DNA of 64,000 nt from Amedibacillus dolichus DSM 3991. Its GTDB lineage: Bacteria; Bacillota_I; Bacilli_A; Erysipelotrichales; Erysipelotrichaceae. The DNA lies in assembly GCF_000154285.1 (NCBI RefSeq), contig NZ_DS483474.1, positions 301,127 to 365,126 of the forward strand, in the 5' to 3' direction. Of this stretch, positions 1 to 8,691 are shown one piece after another. The stretch's first letter is position 1. The number at the start of each line of letters is the position of its first letter. The translations under genes and the position numbers were made by a program. The notes under the pieces are model-generated. The model did not search any database, was not told the origin of the DNA, and saw only the letters and a program-made list of their open reading frames with translations.

Positions 1-899
1 CGGTAATTGTTGGTTATACGAGTGCAAAGAAATTTAATTTGAATCCGGTACTAGGTATTTTAATGGGGGCTATTCTAATCCACCCGACATTTGTAGGTTT
101 AGTTGGAAAAGAATTTACAGTTTATGGAATCCCATGCAATGTTCAAAGCTATGCTAGTTCAATTGTACCAATCATTTTATCAAATTGGGTAATGTCATAT
201 ATTGCTCATTTCTTTGATCGTATCATTCCCGGATCTATTCGTTCCGTATTCTCACCGGCATTTACCCTTGCTGCTATGTTACCAATTGCATTATGTGTGT
301 TTGGACCAGCAGGAGCGTTTATTGGGGAATATGTAGTAGCTGCATTATTCTCATTAGAAGGTATTGCTGGATTTATTGGTATTGGGTTAATCGCTGCTTT
401 ATATCCTGTTTTGGTAATGACCGGTATGCACATGGTATTGATTACAACGTTGTTCCAGATCTTTGCTACCAAGGGATTTGATGGTTTTGCAGCAGTTGCA
501 GTTTCTGTTTCTAGTTTTTCAATTATGGGTGTTGGCATCGGTGCCTTCTTACGTTTGAAAAATAAAGAACAGAAAGCACTTGCGTTATCTTATGGAATTA
601 CCGCAATTGTTGCTGGAACATCTGAACCGACAATTTATGGTATATGCACAAAATACAAGAAACCATTCATTGGTCTGTTAGCCGGAGGATTCTTAGGTGG
701 TGCATACGCAGGATTAACCGGAGTTATTGATGCTACTCTTGTTCCATCTTCCAATATATTTGCGGCATTATGTTTCCTTGGTAAATCACAAGCTAATGTG
801 GTTAATGGGATTATTGCATGTGTAATTGCATTTGTAGCAACAGCCGTATTTGTATATTTCTTTGGTTTTGATAAAAACGAAAAAGATATTCAAGGTTAA
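1..899 (+). CDS. PTS sugar transporter EIIC, 3' part (sucrose/beta-glucoside family)
   Basis: The reading frame is open to the first base of the window, so the N-terminal part, including any EIIB domain, lies outside; the TTG at 39 is not a real start. The visible 299 residues are strongly hydrophobic with several membrane segments. They carry stretches typical of the glucose/sucrose/beta-glucoside EIIC fold: NPVLGILMGAILIHP near the 5' edge, a VMTGMHMVLI segment, and GTSEPTIYGI around the sugar-binding region. The protein ends soon after the last membrane segment (FFGFDKNEKDIQG), so no EIIA domain is fused. It would import and phosphorylate a sugar at the membrane. The downstream GH32 hydrolase and fructokinase suggest sucrose or a sucrose derivative. 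The exact substrate is inferred. Confidence 0.88.
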   Translation, partial: VIVGYTSAKKFNLNPVLGILMGAILIHPTFVGLVGKEFTVYGIPCNVQSYASSIVPIILSNWVMSYIAHFFDRIIPGSIRSVFSPAFTLAAMLPIALCVFGPAGAFIGEYVVAALFSLEGIAGFIGIGLIAALYPVLVMTGMHMVLITTLFQIFATKGFDGFAAVAVSVSSFSIMGVGIGAFLRLKNKEQKALALSYGITAIVAGTSEPTIYGICTKYKKPFIGLLAGGFLGGAYAGLTGVIDATLVPSSNIFAALCFLGKSQANVVNGIIACVIAFVATAVFVYFFGFDKNEKDIQG

Positions 900-954
900 T
901 ATAGAAAACGAGGGGAATAGCTCCCCTCAAGTCATTTAATAAAGAGGTGTTTAT

Positions 955-1842
955 ATGATAAATTCAAAAATTTATTTGCCTAGTGGAGCATATTTTGATA
1001 CATATATCATGGATTCAGAAATAAACTATCGTGAATTTAGAAAAAGACCTGCTATTATAGTTGCACCAGGTGGTGCGTATGCAATTCATGCTACGAAAGA
1101 AGGGGAACCTATTGCGCTTGAATTCATGAAAATGGGATACCAAATGTTTGTATTAAAATATTCTGTTGGTTCGGATCGTGAACATCCAGAAAAAGGTATT
1201 TTAAAAGCTGCAAAGTATCCGCTCCAAGTTGTTGAGATGTTTGAAACATTACATATCATAAAACAAAATGCAGAACAATGGAAAATTGATGTGAATCGTA
1301 TATTTATGATGGGATTTTCAGCTGGAGGTCATGTTTGCGCATCTTGCGGGGTTCGTTGGAATGATCCTAGTATCATAAAAGAATTAAGTTTTAAACCGAA
1401 AGAAAACGAATTAAAAGCAAAGGGAATTATATTGGGTTATCCTTTCTTAAGACCGAATAGTGAAGAATTTATGGTGCAACACAAGTTAGAAAGTGTAAAG
1501 AAAGTCCAAAAGATAATGAATTATGTCTTATATCAAACGAATACACCTTTATTGGAACAAATATATAAAGTGGATTTATTAAACTATATTTCAACAGATA
1601 CTGTACCAATGTTCATTTGGCATTCTATAGATGATCCGGTTGTTGATTCTCGAAATTCTACGAAATTCATCGCAAAATTATTAGAATTTGATGTGCAAGT
1701 AGAATATCATTTATTTGGTCATGGTGAACATGGAAAAGCGTTGGATAATAGGTTGACTCATATAGATGATGAGATTGATTGTCATTTGAATCAATGGGTA
1801 TTTTTGGCAGATTATTGGATGAACAGGATGGGAAGAAAGTAA
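955..1842 (+). CDS. alpha/beta hydrolase, probable acyl-sugar/acetyl esterase
   Basis: A 295-residue cytoplasmic protein without signal peptide. The alpha/beta-hydrolase fold is supported by the oxyanion-region motif APGGAY (about 37-42), the nucleophile elbow GFSAGG with Ser122, a likely acid in DDPVVD and the base in FGHGEHG near the C terminus. It resembles the BD-FAE/acetyl-esterase group that removes acyl groups from sugars. It follows the PTS gene by 55 bp with an AAGAGGTG ribosome site, and its stop is 1 bp from the next gene, so it is co-transcribed with the fructosidase and fructokinase. The location suggests that it deacylates the imported sugar. The substrate cannot be read from the sequence, and peptide or lipid ester hydrolysis remains possible. 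Confidence 0.8.
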   Translation: MINSKIYLPSGAYFDTYIMDSEINYREFRKRPAIIVAPGGAYAIHATKEGEPIALEFMKMGYQMFVLKYSVGSDREHPEKGILKAAKYPLQVVEMFETLHIIKQNAEQWKIDVNRIFMMGFSAGGHVCASCGVRWNDPSIIKELSFKPKENELKAKGIILGYPFLRPNSEEFMVQHKLESVKKVQKIMNYVLYQTNTPLLEQIYKVDLLNYISTDTVPMFIWHSIDDPVVDSRNSTKFIAKLLEFDVQVEYHLFGHGEHGKALDNRLTHIDDEIDCHLNQWVFLADYWMNRMGRK

Positions 1843-1843
1843 T

Positions 1844-2740
1844 ATGATGAGAAAAGAAGATTATACAATTTTTGAATATCGTATGGGAAAAGAAATTAAA
1901 TATGCAGATATGATACACGAAGAACGGTTACATGGAAAATTTGAAAAAATTTGTGTAAAGACAGAAACTGCTGGATATGTAGATATATCTATTTATAGAC
2001 CACTGAATTGGAATGGAAAAACGCCATTGAAAGCTGTATTCAATTTTCATGGAGGAGGAAATGTTTTAGGATACTATGAGCAAGATGGAAAATACTGTCG
2101 GAAATTAGCAGATTTAACAAATTGTGCTATTTTGAATGTAGATTATGTTTTAGCACCGGAATTTAAGTATCCCAAACCGTTATTTTCAAGCTATGAGGCA
2201 ATAGTGGAAGTTCTGAAACGCAACGAAGAATTATTGCTTGATAAAGAAAATGTTATGGTCATGGGACATAGCGCAGGCGGATATATTTCAGCATGCTTAT
2301 CTTTAATCGATCGTGATAGAAAAGAAATCGGAATTAAGGGTGCTATTTTAGATTATCCTCCTCTACGACAAGAGATAAGCGCAGATCTTCGAAAGGTACA
2401 AGATCCGTCCAAAGCAATTTCAGAAAATAGAATGCTGCAATATATCAATTGGTACTATAATAGTTTTGATGAGTTAGATGAAGAATTAGCATCGCCATTG
2501 TTGGCAGATCTTCATAATTTACCTAAAATGTTAGTGATAAGCGCGGAATTTGATTCATTAAAAAATGAAGAAAAAGCTTTCGCGGAAAAAATGAAACTAG
2601 CTGGCGGTGATGTAAAATATATCGAATATTCTTCTTGTCGTCATGGTTTTACACATGAATGCTTTGATGAGTATATGCCACAAGAAGCAGAGGAAGCATG
2701 GTGTGTAATGGCTGATTTTATTAAGGAGATTCTAGAATGA
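1844..2740 (+). CDS. alpha/beta hydrolase, HSL-like esterase
   Basis: A 298-residue esterase of the hormone-sensitive-lipase type. It has the HGGG oxyanion motif at 69-72, the nucleophile elbow GHSAGG with Ser143, an acid candidate in SAEFDSL and the catalytic His in CRHGF. There is no signal peptide, so it should act in the cytoplasm. It starts 2 bp after the stop of the first esterase, with ATGATG as start and GGGAAG upstream. It ends 1 bp before the GH32 start. Two unrelated-looking esterases between a PTS gene and a fructosidase is not the usual sucrose operon layout. I infer that both trim acyl groups from one imported sugar. The family is sure, the substrate is not. Confidence 0.8.
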   Translation: MMRKEDYTIFEYRMGKEIKYADMIHEERLHGKFEKICVKTETAGYVDISIYRPLNWNGKTPLKAVFNFHGGGNVLGYYEQDGKYCRKLADLTNCAILNVDYVLAPEFKYPKPLFSSYEAIVEVLKRNEELLLDKENVMVMGHSAGGYISACLSLIDRDRKEIGIKGAILDYPPLRQEISADLRKVQDPSKAISENRMLQYINWYYNSFDELDEELASPLLADLHNLPKMLVISAEFDSLKNEEKAFAEKMKLAGGDVKYIEYSSCRHGFTHECFDEYMPQEAEEAWCVMADFIKEILE

Positions 2741-2741
2741 T

Positions 2742-4049
2742 ATGGCAGCCAAAAAACTAAATTATCATTTGATGCCTAGAAAAGGTTGGTTAAACGATCC
2801 CAATGGGTTAGTTTTCTTTCATGGCAGGTATCATATATTTTATCAAGCTGACGAAGATGACTTACAAGGACGTATGAATAAAGCTTGGGGACATTATTCA
2901 ACCACTGATTTTGTAACATATACAAGGCATGAGCTGGCTATTTTACCAGATTCTGAATATGATATGAACGGAGCTTATTCAGGGAGTGCAATCATTAAAG
3001 AAGATACATTGTATTTGTTTTATACGGGAAATGTACGATATGCAGGAAATCATGATTATATACACTCGGGAAGAGAACAAAATTTAATTTGTGTAGAAAG
3101 TAAAGATGGATTCAATTTTAAAAACAAGCGCTGTCTTTTATCGAATAAAGATTATCCAAGAGATTGCACGAAGCATGTGAGAGATCCTAAATTATTTATT
3201 TCAGAGGGGAATTATCATCTTTTATTAGGGGCACGTTTGCATGATGATACAAGCTGTGTTTTAGAATATATTAGTAAGGATCTTAATTCGTGGAAATACT
3301 TTCAACGATATACTCCTAAAAAAGATGTAGGGTATATGATTGAATGTCCTGATTTACTTAAAAATGAAAGCAATAGTTTTATTATGTGTTGTCCACAAGG
3401 CTTTGTTAAAGAGCAAGAGATATTTAAAAATGTTTATGATTGTGGGTACTATAAAATTAAGGGGAAAGATTTAGTTGAATATCAAGCTTTAGATTACGGG
3501 TTCGATTTTTATGCTCCGCAAACATTTTATAATTCAAAACGATTGATTATGATGGCGTGGATAGGAATGCCGGATAATGAATATCTTGATATATATGATG
3601 ATTGGAATCAAACATTAAGTATGCCAAGGCAAATAGAATTTAAGGAAGGTAGAATGATACAAAAACCGATTGATGAAATATTAAGCTTGCGAAAAGAGAA
3701 GAAGAAATATTGTCGCTCTTTTGCAATCTCGAAATCAAGCAATATTGAATTTGAAGCTGATAATGAATTTGTTTTGTCTTTAAATGATATAAAAATGGTA
3801 TATAAGAAAAACGAATTATGTCTAGATCTTTCTAAATGTAACTGTAATAGAAATAAACGATATATTCAAAATATAAAAGTGAATAAAATGTCGATATTTA
3901 TAGATGAGACGGTACTTGAGATTTTTATTAATGATGGAAGATATACTATGACTTCAAGGTTTTATGATTCCAATAATCAATTAAATATAAAAACAGAAGG
4001 CATTAAAGAGATGATAACTTATGAAATGAAGGGGGTTAAAATTTTATGA
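2742..4049 (+). CDS. GH32 beta-fructosidase / sucrose-6-phosphate hydrolase
   Basis: A 435-residue glycoside hydrolase of family 32. The three signature blocks are present: WLNDPNG (nucleophile Asp19), RDPK (Asp148, transition-state stabiliser) and ECPDL (Glu201, acid/base). After the five-bladed propeller comes a short beta-sandwich region ending near residue 435. There is no signal peptide, which fits intracellular cleavage of a PTS-phosphorylated sugar (ScrB/SacA-like). Start ATG 2742 has AAGGAG at 2723-2728. The stop overlaps the fructokinase start by 4 bp (ATGA), indicating translational coupling. A fructan- or fructosyl-ester-specific activity is possible given the two esterases just upstream. 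Confidence 0.92.
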   Translation: MAAKKLNYHLMPRKGWLNDPNGLVFFHGRYHIFYQADEDDLQGRMNKAWGHYSTTDFVTYTRHELAILPDSEYDMNGAYSGSAIIKEDTLYLFYTGNVRYAGNHDYIHSGREQNLICVESKDGFNFKNKRCLLSNKDYPRDCTKHVRDPKLFISEGNYHLLLGARLHDDTSCVLEYISKDLNSWKYFQRYTPKKDVGYMIECPDLLKNESNSFIMCCPQGFVKEQEIFKNVYDCGYYKIKGKDLVEYQALDYGFDFYAPQTFYNSKRLIMMAWIGMPDNEYLDIYDDWNQTLSMPRQIEFKEGRMIQKPIDEILSLRKEKKKYCRSFAISKSSNIEFEADNEFVLSLNDIKMVYKKNELCLDLSKCNCNRNKRYIQNIKVNKMSIFIDETVLEIFINDGRYTMTSRFYDSNNQLNIKTEGIKEMITYEMKGVKIL

Positions 4050-4996
4050 AAAAGCTGTTAGCTATTGGAGAAGCGCTGATTGATATGATTCCTTCAAATG
4101 TTGGAAAAATTATGAATGTAAACAGTTTTTCTCCGAAATTAGGTGGTGCTCCTTTGAATGTGTGTGGTGCATATTCAAAGCTTGGAGGAGTTAGCAATAT
4201 TATTACAATGTTAGGAAACGATTCGTTTGGAGACAAAATTATTAAAGAATTGGAAGATTTTAATGTGCATGTAGATTATGTGAAAAGAACAGATTTGGCA
4301 AATACTTCTTTAGCGTTTGTGGCTTTAGATGAACAAGCGAATCGTGAATTTTCTTTTTATCGAAAAATGGGTGCGGATATGTTGTTGTCTGAAAAAGATA
4401 TAAATCCAGAGTGGTTTTTAGATGCATACGCGTTACATTTTTGTTCCGTATCATTGGGGGAATTTCCAATGCGTAAAGCGCATGATCGGGCATTAGAAAT
4501 TGCTAAAGAGAAGAATATTGTTATTTCATTTGACCCTAATGTCCGTTTACCGTTATTTGAAGATTATGGATATCTAAGAAAAACAATTAACGAATACATT
4601 AACTATGCAGATATATTAAAAATTAGTGATGAAGAAGTGGAATTTATCTTTGAAAGTAAAAATATTGAAGATGTTTTGGATTCTTTATTTGAAAAAGGCG
4701 TAAAGTTAATAATTTATACAGCAGGTAAAGAAGGAGCAACAGCATATACAAAACATGTAAAAGTTTATTCAGAAGGAAAAAGGGTTAAGGCAGTAGATAC
4801 AACGGGAGCAGGAGATGGCTTTATTGGTTGTTTATTATATCAATTGGCAAAAGATAAAGTAGAATTAGAGGATCTTGAAAGGCTTAAAGAAAATCAATTA
4901 AAGCATTATCTGGATATCGCAAATAAATTTTGTGCAATTTCTGTTACAAAAGAAGGTGCCATAGCAAGTTATCCAACATTTGAAGAATTAAAATAA
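4046..4996 (+). CDS. PfkB-family fructokinase
   Basis: A 316-residue sugar kinase of the PfkB/ribokinase family. The N-terminal substrate motif region (GEALIDMI, then KLGGAPLNVCGAYSKLGG) and the C-terminal signature DTTGAGDGF at 251-259, with catalytic Asp257, are intact. It would phosphorylate the free fructose released by the adjacent GH32 enzyme to fructose 6-phosphate (ScrK role). ATG 4046 lies in a 4-bp overlap with the upstream stop and has AAGGGGG before it. It is the last gene of the sugar operon, followed about 90 bp later by a strong bidirectional terminator. Other PfkB sugars (2-keto-3-deoxygluconate, tagatose) are possible, but context favours fructose. Confidence 0.9.
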   Translation: MKKLLAIGEALIDMIPSNVGKIMNVNSFSPKLGGAPLNVCGAYSKLGGVSNIITMLGNDSFGDKIIKELEDFNVHVDYVKRTDLANTSLAFVALDEQANREFSFYRKMGADMLLSEKDINPEWFLDAYALHFCSVSLGEFPMRKAHDRALEIAKEKNIVISFDPNVRLPLFEDYGYLRKTINEYINYADILKISDEEVEFIFESKNIEDVLDSLFEKGVKLIIYTAGKEGATAYTKHVKVYSEGKRVKAVDTTGAGDGFIGCLLYQLAKDKVELEDLERLKENQLKHYLDIANKFCAISVTKEGAIASYPTFEELK

Positions 4997-5087
4997 GAAA
5001 TTTAGAATACTTTGAATGGTTAAAGCAAGTATAAAATCAAAATATAGTTACATCATAAATAATATTTTAAATAGTATATTTCGTAAT

Positions 5088-5141
5088 AAATAAGCAGGCA
5101 ATTCAACATACCTCTGTGAATTGCCCGCTTATTTATTTTTT
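5088..5141. terminator. Bidirectional terminator between sugar operon and DUF5662 gene
   Basis: Long inverted repeat AAATAAGCAGGCAATTCA / TGAATTGCCCGCTTATTT (5088-5105 and 5117-5134) with one mismatch, followed on the + strand by a T run and preceded by A-rich DNA. It can end both converging transcripts and overlaps the last codons of the minus-strand gene. Confidence 0.85.
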
Positions 5142-5656
5142 AACAGCTCTTTGCGAATATAAGCAATCGTTTGATCCGTACCATGATCTCGTTGATAAAT
5201 TAAAATATGTTCCAACAATGCTTTGGTGTTGGGGTGCATAAGAACATGGTGATAGCCACGCATAAAGTATTCATAAGCACTGCCATCATGATAAGCGTCC
5301 TTCATATAGATTTTGGAAGCAGCGGTACGATCACAATACATTTCGATAACATAATTTAAGGGCATTTCCAAAGGCTGAATTCCATCGGCAGCATTATCTA
5401 ACCAATACTCCCAATGATGCTTATTTCTTCCTTTGTGATGCAGCCAGCCAAGCGAATACCCCTTGACTTCCTTTTCCCGATCGATCGGACTGCGATTGCC
5501 TTGATAATAACGAGCACCGGCGGAAAACTCCACCCAAGAATATTTGGATAAATCATGCAGAAGCCCTTGTTTATATAAACCACAGCGAAAGCAAAGCTTG
5601 GTTACCGCAATCTTATGCTTTGTAATGGTTTTTAAATGTCCCCATATATTTGCCAT
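5129..5656 (-). CDS. DUF5662 family protein
   Basis: A 175-residue soluble protein rich in His, Tyr and Trp, matching what I know as the DUF5662 family. Conserved-looking blocks are LLHDLSKYSW, GWLHHKGRNKHHWEYW and YVIEMYCDRTAASKIY. The HD..K and HH..HHW patterns suggest a metal-binding, all-helical domain, but no activity is established. The start is taken at ATG 5656 because GAGAGGTG lies 8 bp upstream on the minus strand; a GTG three codons earlier has no spacing for a ribosome site. It stands alone between a converging sugar operon and a codirectional symporter gene. Function unknown. Confidence 0.8.
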   Translation of the reverse strand: MANIWGHLKTITKHKIAVTKLCFRCGLYKQGLLHDLSKYSWVEFSAGARYYQGNRSPIDREKEVKGYSLGWLHHKGRNKHHWEYWLDNAADGIQPLEMPLNYVIEMYCDRTAASKIYMKDAYHDGSAYEYFMRGYHHVLMHPNTKALLEHILIYQRDHGTDQTIAYIRKELLKNK

Positions 5657-5704
5657 TCGCAACACCTCTCAATAATAATATTGTATCATGGATTATGAAA
5701 AGGA

Positions 5705-5734
5705 CAAAAGAAAAGAGCCTATTGCTAAGCTCTT
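5705..5734 (-). terminator. Terminator of SNF symporter gene
   Basis: Stem AAGAGC / GCTCTT (5713-5718 and 5729-5734) with a 10-nt loop, followed on the minus strand by TTCTTTTG. It overlaps the stop codon of the symporter gene. Confidence 0.6.
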
Positions 5735-7196
5735 ATTTTGCTTTTCTGCGATTGGCAACCCATGCCTGTATCGGAAAATACAAGACGATTGCCAAGATCA
5801 CTGTCGCAAGAATGAAATTCAAAGGCCATGTAAATTTTTCGATGTAGCCTTGGAAGAAGATTACCAGAATGATTACCGGTAAAATATAGGCACAGTAGCT
5901 AAATAGTTTTGCCGGGAATTTTCTCCCTTTACCAGTATTCGCTTCGTTAATAAAGTTTTTCCAGCCCCAGCCATAGCGATGTGTACAAAACATTAGATAC
6001 AGCAAGGAGCCAAGTGGAAGCAAGTTGTTGGAAACGATGAAATCTTCCAAATCTTGAATGGTTGTTCCAACACCGAGTGGCTGAATATCCGATAAGATAT
6101 TAAAACCAAGAGCACAAGGAAGTGATAGTACAATAATCAATACAAAATTTACGAGAACGGCCTTTTTTCTTGTCCAACCGCTGTCCATGGCATAGGCAAC
6201 GATATTTTCAAACACGGCGATAATGGTTGTAAGTGCCGCAAAAGACATAAACAAAAAGAATAAAAAGCCCCAAATACTTCCTCCTGCCATTGAATTAAAT
6301 ACATTTGGTAAGGTTACAAATACTAATCCCGGACCACTGTCAGCTGCCACTCCAAAGGAGAAGCAAGATGGGAAGATGATCAAGCCGGCAATAAAAGCAA
6401 CCAAGGTATCTAAGATACAAACATTTAAGCTTTCCTGTGTTAAACGATGCTCTTTTCCGATATAAGAACCGAAGATTGCCAAAGAACCGATACCTAAGCT
6501 TAAGGTAAAGAAGGCTTGTCCCATTGCCGCAAATACTGCATTGCCAATCCCGTTTTCAATCATTTTATGGAAGTCGGGAACCAGATAAAACTTCAAGCCT
6601 TCCATTGCATTTGGTAAGGTAAAAGCACGAACGACAAGCACCAACATAACGATGAATAGACATGACATCATGTATTTCGATACCTTTTCAACTCCATTCT
6701 GCAAACCGCGGCTGCAAATGAAGAAACCGATGATGATGGTAGCTAGCATCCAAAAAATATTTTGCCACGGATCTGCCAACATGTTGCTAAAGGTTGCGCT
6801 GACTTCTTCCGTATGCAAAGAACCATTAAAGTGTCCGCTCAACATTTTGAAACAATAATTCAGCATCCAACCTCCGACTGTTGTGTAAAACATCATCAAA
6901 AGGTAGTTGCCTCCAATTGCAAAATATTTGATGCCATGCCACTTGGTTTTGGGTGGCTCTAAGACATCAAAAGATTGTGCCGATGATTTCTGTGAAGCAC
7001 GTCCAACCGAAAATTCCATAACCATGATCGGTAAGCCGAGAATCACTAAAAAGATTAAATAGAGCAGTACAAATGCAGCTCCGCCGTATTGACCGGTGAT
7101 ATAGGGGAAACGCCATACATTTCCCAAACCTACGGCACAGCCTGCGCTAATTAACAAAAAGCCCAGACGCGACGAGAATTTCTCTCTGTTTTTCAT
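5733..7196 (-). CDS. Sodium:neurotransmitter symporter (SNF/NSS) family transporter
   Basis: A 487-residue integral membrane protein with about 11-12 membrane segments. The N terminus carries the NSS signature: SRLGFLLISAGCAVGLGNVW followed by RFPYITGQYGG, the sodium and substrate site of LeuT-like transporters. Bacterial members take up amino acids or related amines with sodium. The start is ATG 7196 with AAAGAGGGA upstream on the minus strand; an earlier in-frame codon at 7286 gives a 30-residue tail with no ribosome site and is rejected. It is divergent from map and stands alone. Substrate not predictable from sequence. Confidence 0.92.
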   Translation of the reverse strand: MKNREKFSSRLGFLLISAGCAVGLGNVWRFPYITGQYGGAAFVLLYLIFLVILGLPIMVMEFSVGRASQKSSAQSFDVLEPPKTKWHGIKYFAIGGNYLLMMFYTTVGGWMLNYCFKMLSGHFNGSLHTEEVSATFSNMLADPWQNIFWMLATIIIGFFICSRGLQNGVEKVSKYMMSCLFIVMLVLVVRAFTLPNAMEGLKFYLVPDFHKMIENGIGNAVFAAMGQAFFTLSLGIGSLAIFGSYIGKEHRLTQESLNVCILDTLVAFIAGLIIFPSCFSFGVAADSGPGLVFVTLPNVFNSMAGGSIWGFLFFLFMSFAALTTIIAVFENIVAYAMDSGWTRKKAVLVNFVLIIVLSLPCALGFNILSDIQPLGVGTTIQDLEDFIVSNNLLPLGSLLYLMFCTHRYGWGWKNFINEANTGKGRKFPAKLFSYCAYILPVIILVIFFQGYIEKFTWPLNFILATVILAIVLYFPIQAWVANRRKAK

Positions 7197-7344
7197 ATAA
7201 ATCCCTCTTTCATTTGTTGATATTTTAGCGGATTTATAAGGAATTATCAACGTATATGACAGATAAAAAAAGAAAATAAGAGTCAAGATATGAAATTTTT
7301 AGGGAATAATGATATACTAAGGAAAGAAAACGAGGTGTATAGAA

Positions 7345-8214
7345 ATGGAAATGGGTAGAAATACACGCTGCTGGTGTGGCAGTGGAAAAAAATATAAGCA
7401 ATGTCATGAGAAGTTTGATGAAAGACTATCGCAAATGGCAAGAGAGGGGCATGTGATTCCCGATCGTTCCTTAATTAAAAACAAAGCGGATATTGAAGGC
7501 ATTAAGAAAAGCGCTAAGATCAATACCGGTGTATTGGATCATGTCGCAAAGCATATTCATGCCGGTATGAGTACAGCAGAAATTGATCAGTTGGTGTATG
7601 ATTATACGGTTTCTCACGGAGCGATTCCGGCACCGTTAAATTATATGGGGTTTCCGAAAAGTGTTTGTACTTCGATCAATGATGAGGTATGCCATGGGAT
7701 TCCCGATGAAAATATCATCTTGCAAGAGGGGGATATCGTAAATGTCGATGTATCAACGATCTTTCATGGATACTACTCCGATGCTTCTCGTATGTTTATG
7801 ATCGGTGAGGTAAGTGAGAATGCCCGCCGTCTTGTAGAGGTTACCAAGGAATGTTTGGAAATCGGTATTCAGGCAATCAAGCCTTGGGGACATGTAGGTG
7901 ATATCGGTGCGGCGATTATGGCACATGCCAAGAAGAACGGATACAGTGTGGTTATTGACTTTGCAGGGCATGGGGTAGGTAAGGAGTTCCATGAGGACCC
8001 GATTGTTTCCCATGTTGGGAAAGCCGATACAGGCATGGTGTTAGCACCGGGCATGGTGTTAACTGTTGAGCCGATGATCAATGAAGGAGATTATCATTTA
8101 TATATTGATGCGGATAATGGTTGGACAAGCTATACCGAAGATGGAAAGCTGTCTGCACAATGGGAGCATACCGTTTTGATTACCGAAAAGGGAGTCGAAA
8201 TTTTAACATATTAA
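7345..8214 (+). CDS. map: Methionine aminopeptidase type I with N-terminal SEC-C zinc motif
   Basis: A 289-residue enzyme that removes the initiator methionine from nascent proteins. Residues 1-24 form a SEC-C zinc motif (RCWCGSGKKYKQCH: Cys9, Cys11, Cys20, His21), a known fusion in Bacillota that helps ribosome or chaperone association. The peptidase domain has the full metal ligand set: Asp135, Asp146, His209 (GHGVG), Glu242 (VEPMI) and Glu274 (WEHT), plus the substrate-binding His117 in CHGIP. ATG 7345 follows GAGGTG by 8 bp. It heads a cluster map-dtd-folD-DUF951 with 9-12-bp gaps, so it is probably one operon. A second, short Map may exist elsewhere. Confidence 0.96.
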   Translation: MEMGRNTRCWCGSGKKYKQCHEKFDERLSQMAREGHVIPDRSLIKNKADIEGIKKSAKINTGVLDHVAKHIHAGMSTAEIDQLVYDYTVSHGAIPAPLNYMGFPKSVCTSINDEVCHGIPDENIILQEGDIVNVDVSTIFHGYYSDASRMFMIGEVSENARRLVEVTKECLEIGIQAIKPWGHVGDIGAAIMAHAKKNGYSVVIDFAGHGVGKEFHEDPIVSHVGKADTGMVLAPGMVLTVEPMINEGDYHLYIDADNGWTSYTEDGKLSAQWEHTVLITEKGVEILTY

Positions 8215-8223
8215 GGAGAATAT

Positions 8224-8679
8224 ATGCGAGTATTACTACAAAGGGTAAAACATGCAAGCGTAAAGGTTGATGATACTGTTTGCGGACAGATTGAACAGGG
8301 CTTTTTATTGCTTGTGGGAATTACGGATACCGATACGGAAGAAATCGTAAAGAAGCTGGCAAGCAAATGTGCACAACTGCGTGTATTTGAAGATGAAAAC
8401 GGAAAGCTGAATCAAGGTTTGCAAGATGTTAAGGGTAAGATTTTATCAATTTCACAATTCACACTTTATGCGGATTGTCGTAAGGGCAGACGTCCAAGCT
8501 TTGATAGGGCAGCAAAGGGAGAAATCGCCAAGCCGCTGTATGAGCTGTTTAATAAGGAATTGGAAAGCTATGGTATCGTTGTAGAAACAGGCATATTCGG
8601 TGCGGATATGAAGGTGGAATTGTTAAATGACGGACCGGTTACCATTTTGCTTGACAGTTATGAATGGGTTGGAAAATAA
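8224..8679 (+). CDS. dtd: D-aminoacyl-tRNA deacylase
   Basis: A 151-residue protein of normal length for bacterial DTD. It starts with MRVLLQRVKHASVKVD. It has the signature SQFTLYADCRKGRRPSF, which provides the catalytic SQxT region, and the cross-subunit motif GPVT near the C terminus (NDGPVTILLDS). The dimeric enzyme hydrolyses D-amino acids, and glycine from tRNA-Ala, mischarged on tRNA. It lies 9 bp after map and 12 bp before folD, with AAGGAG at the start, so these are cotranscribed translation-related housekeeping genes. Nothing unusual is seen. Confidence 0.96.
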   Translation: MRVLLQRVKHASVKVDDTVCGQIEQGFLLLVGITDTDTEEIVKKLASKCAQLRVFEDENGKLNQGLQDVKGKILSISQFTLYADCRKGRRPSFDRAAKGEIAKPLYELFNKELESYGIVVETGIFGADMKVELLNDGPVTILLDSYEWVGK

Positions 8680-8691
8680 AAGGAGAAAGAT

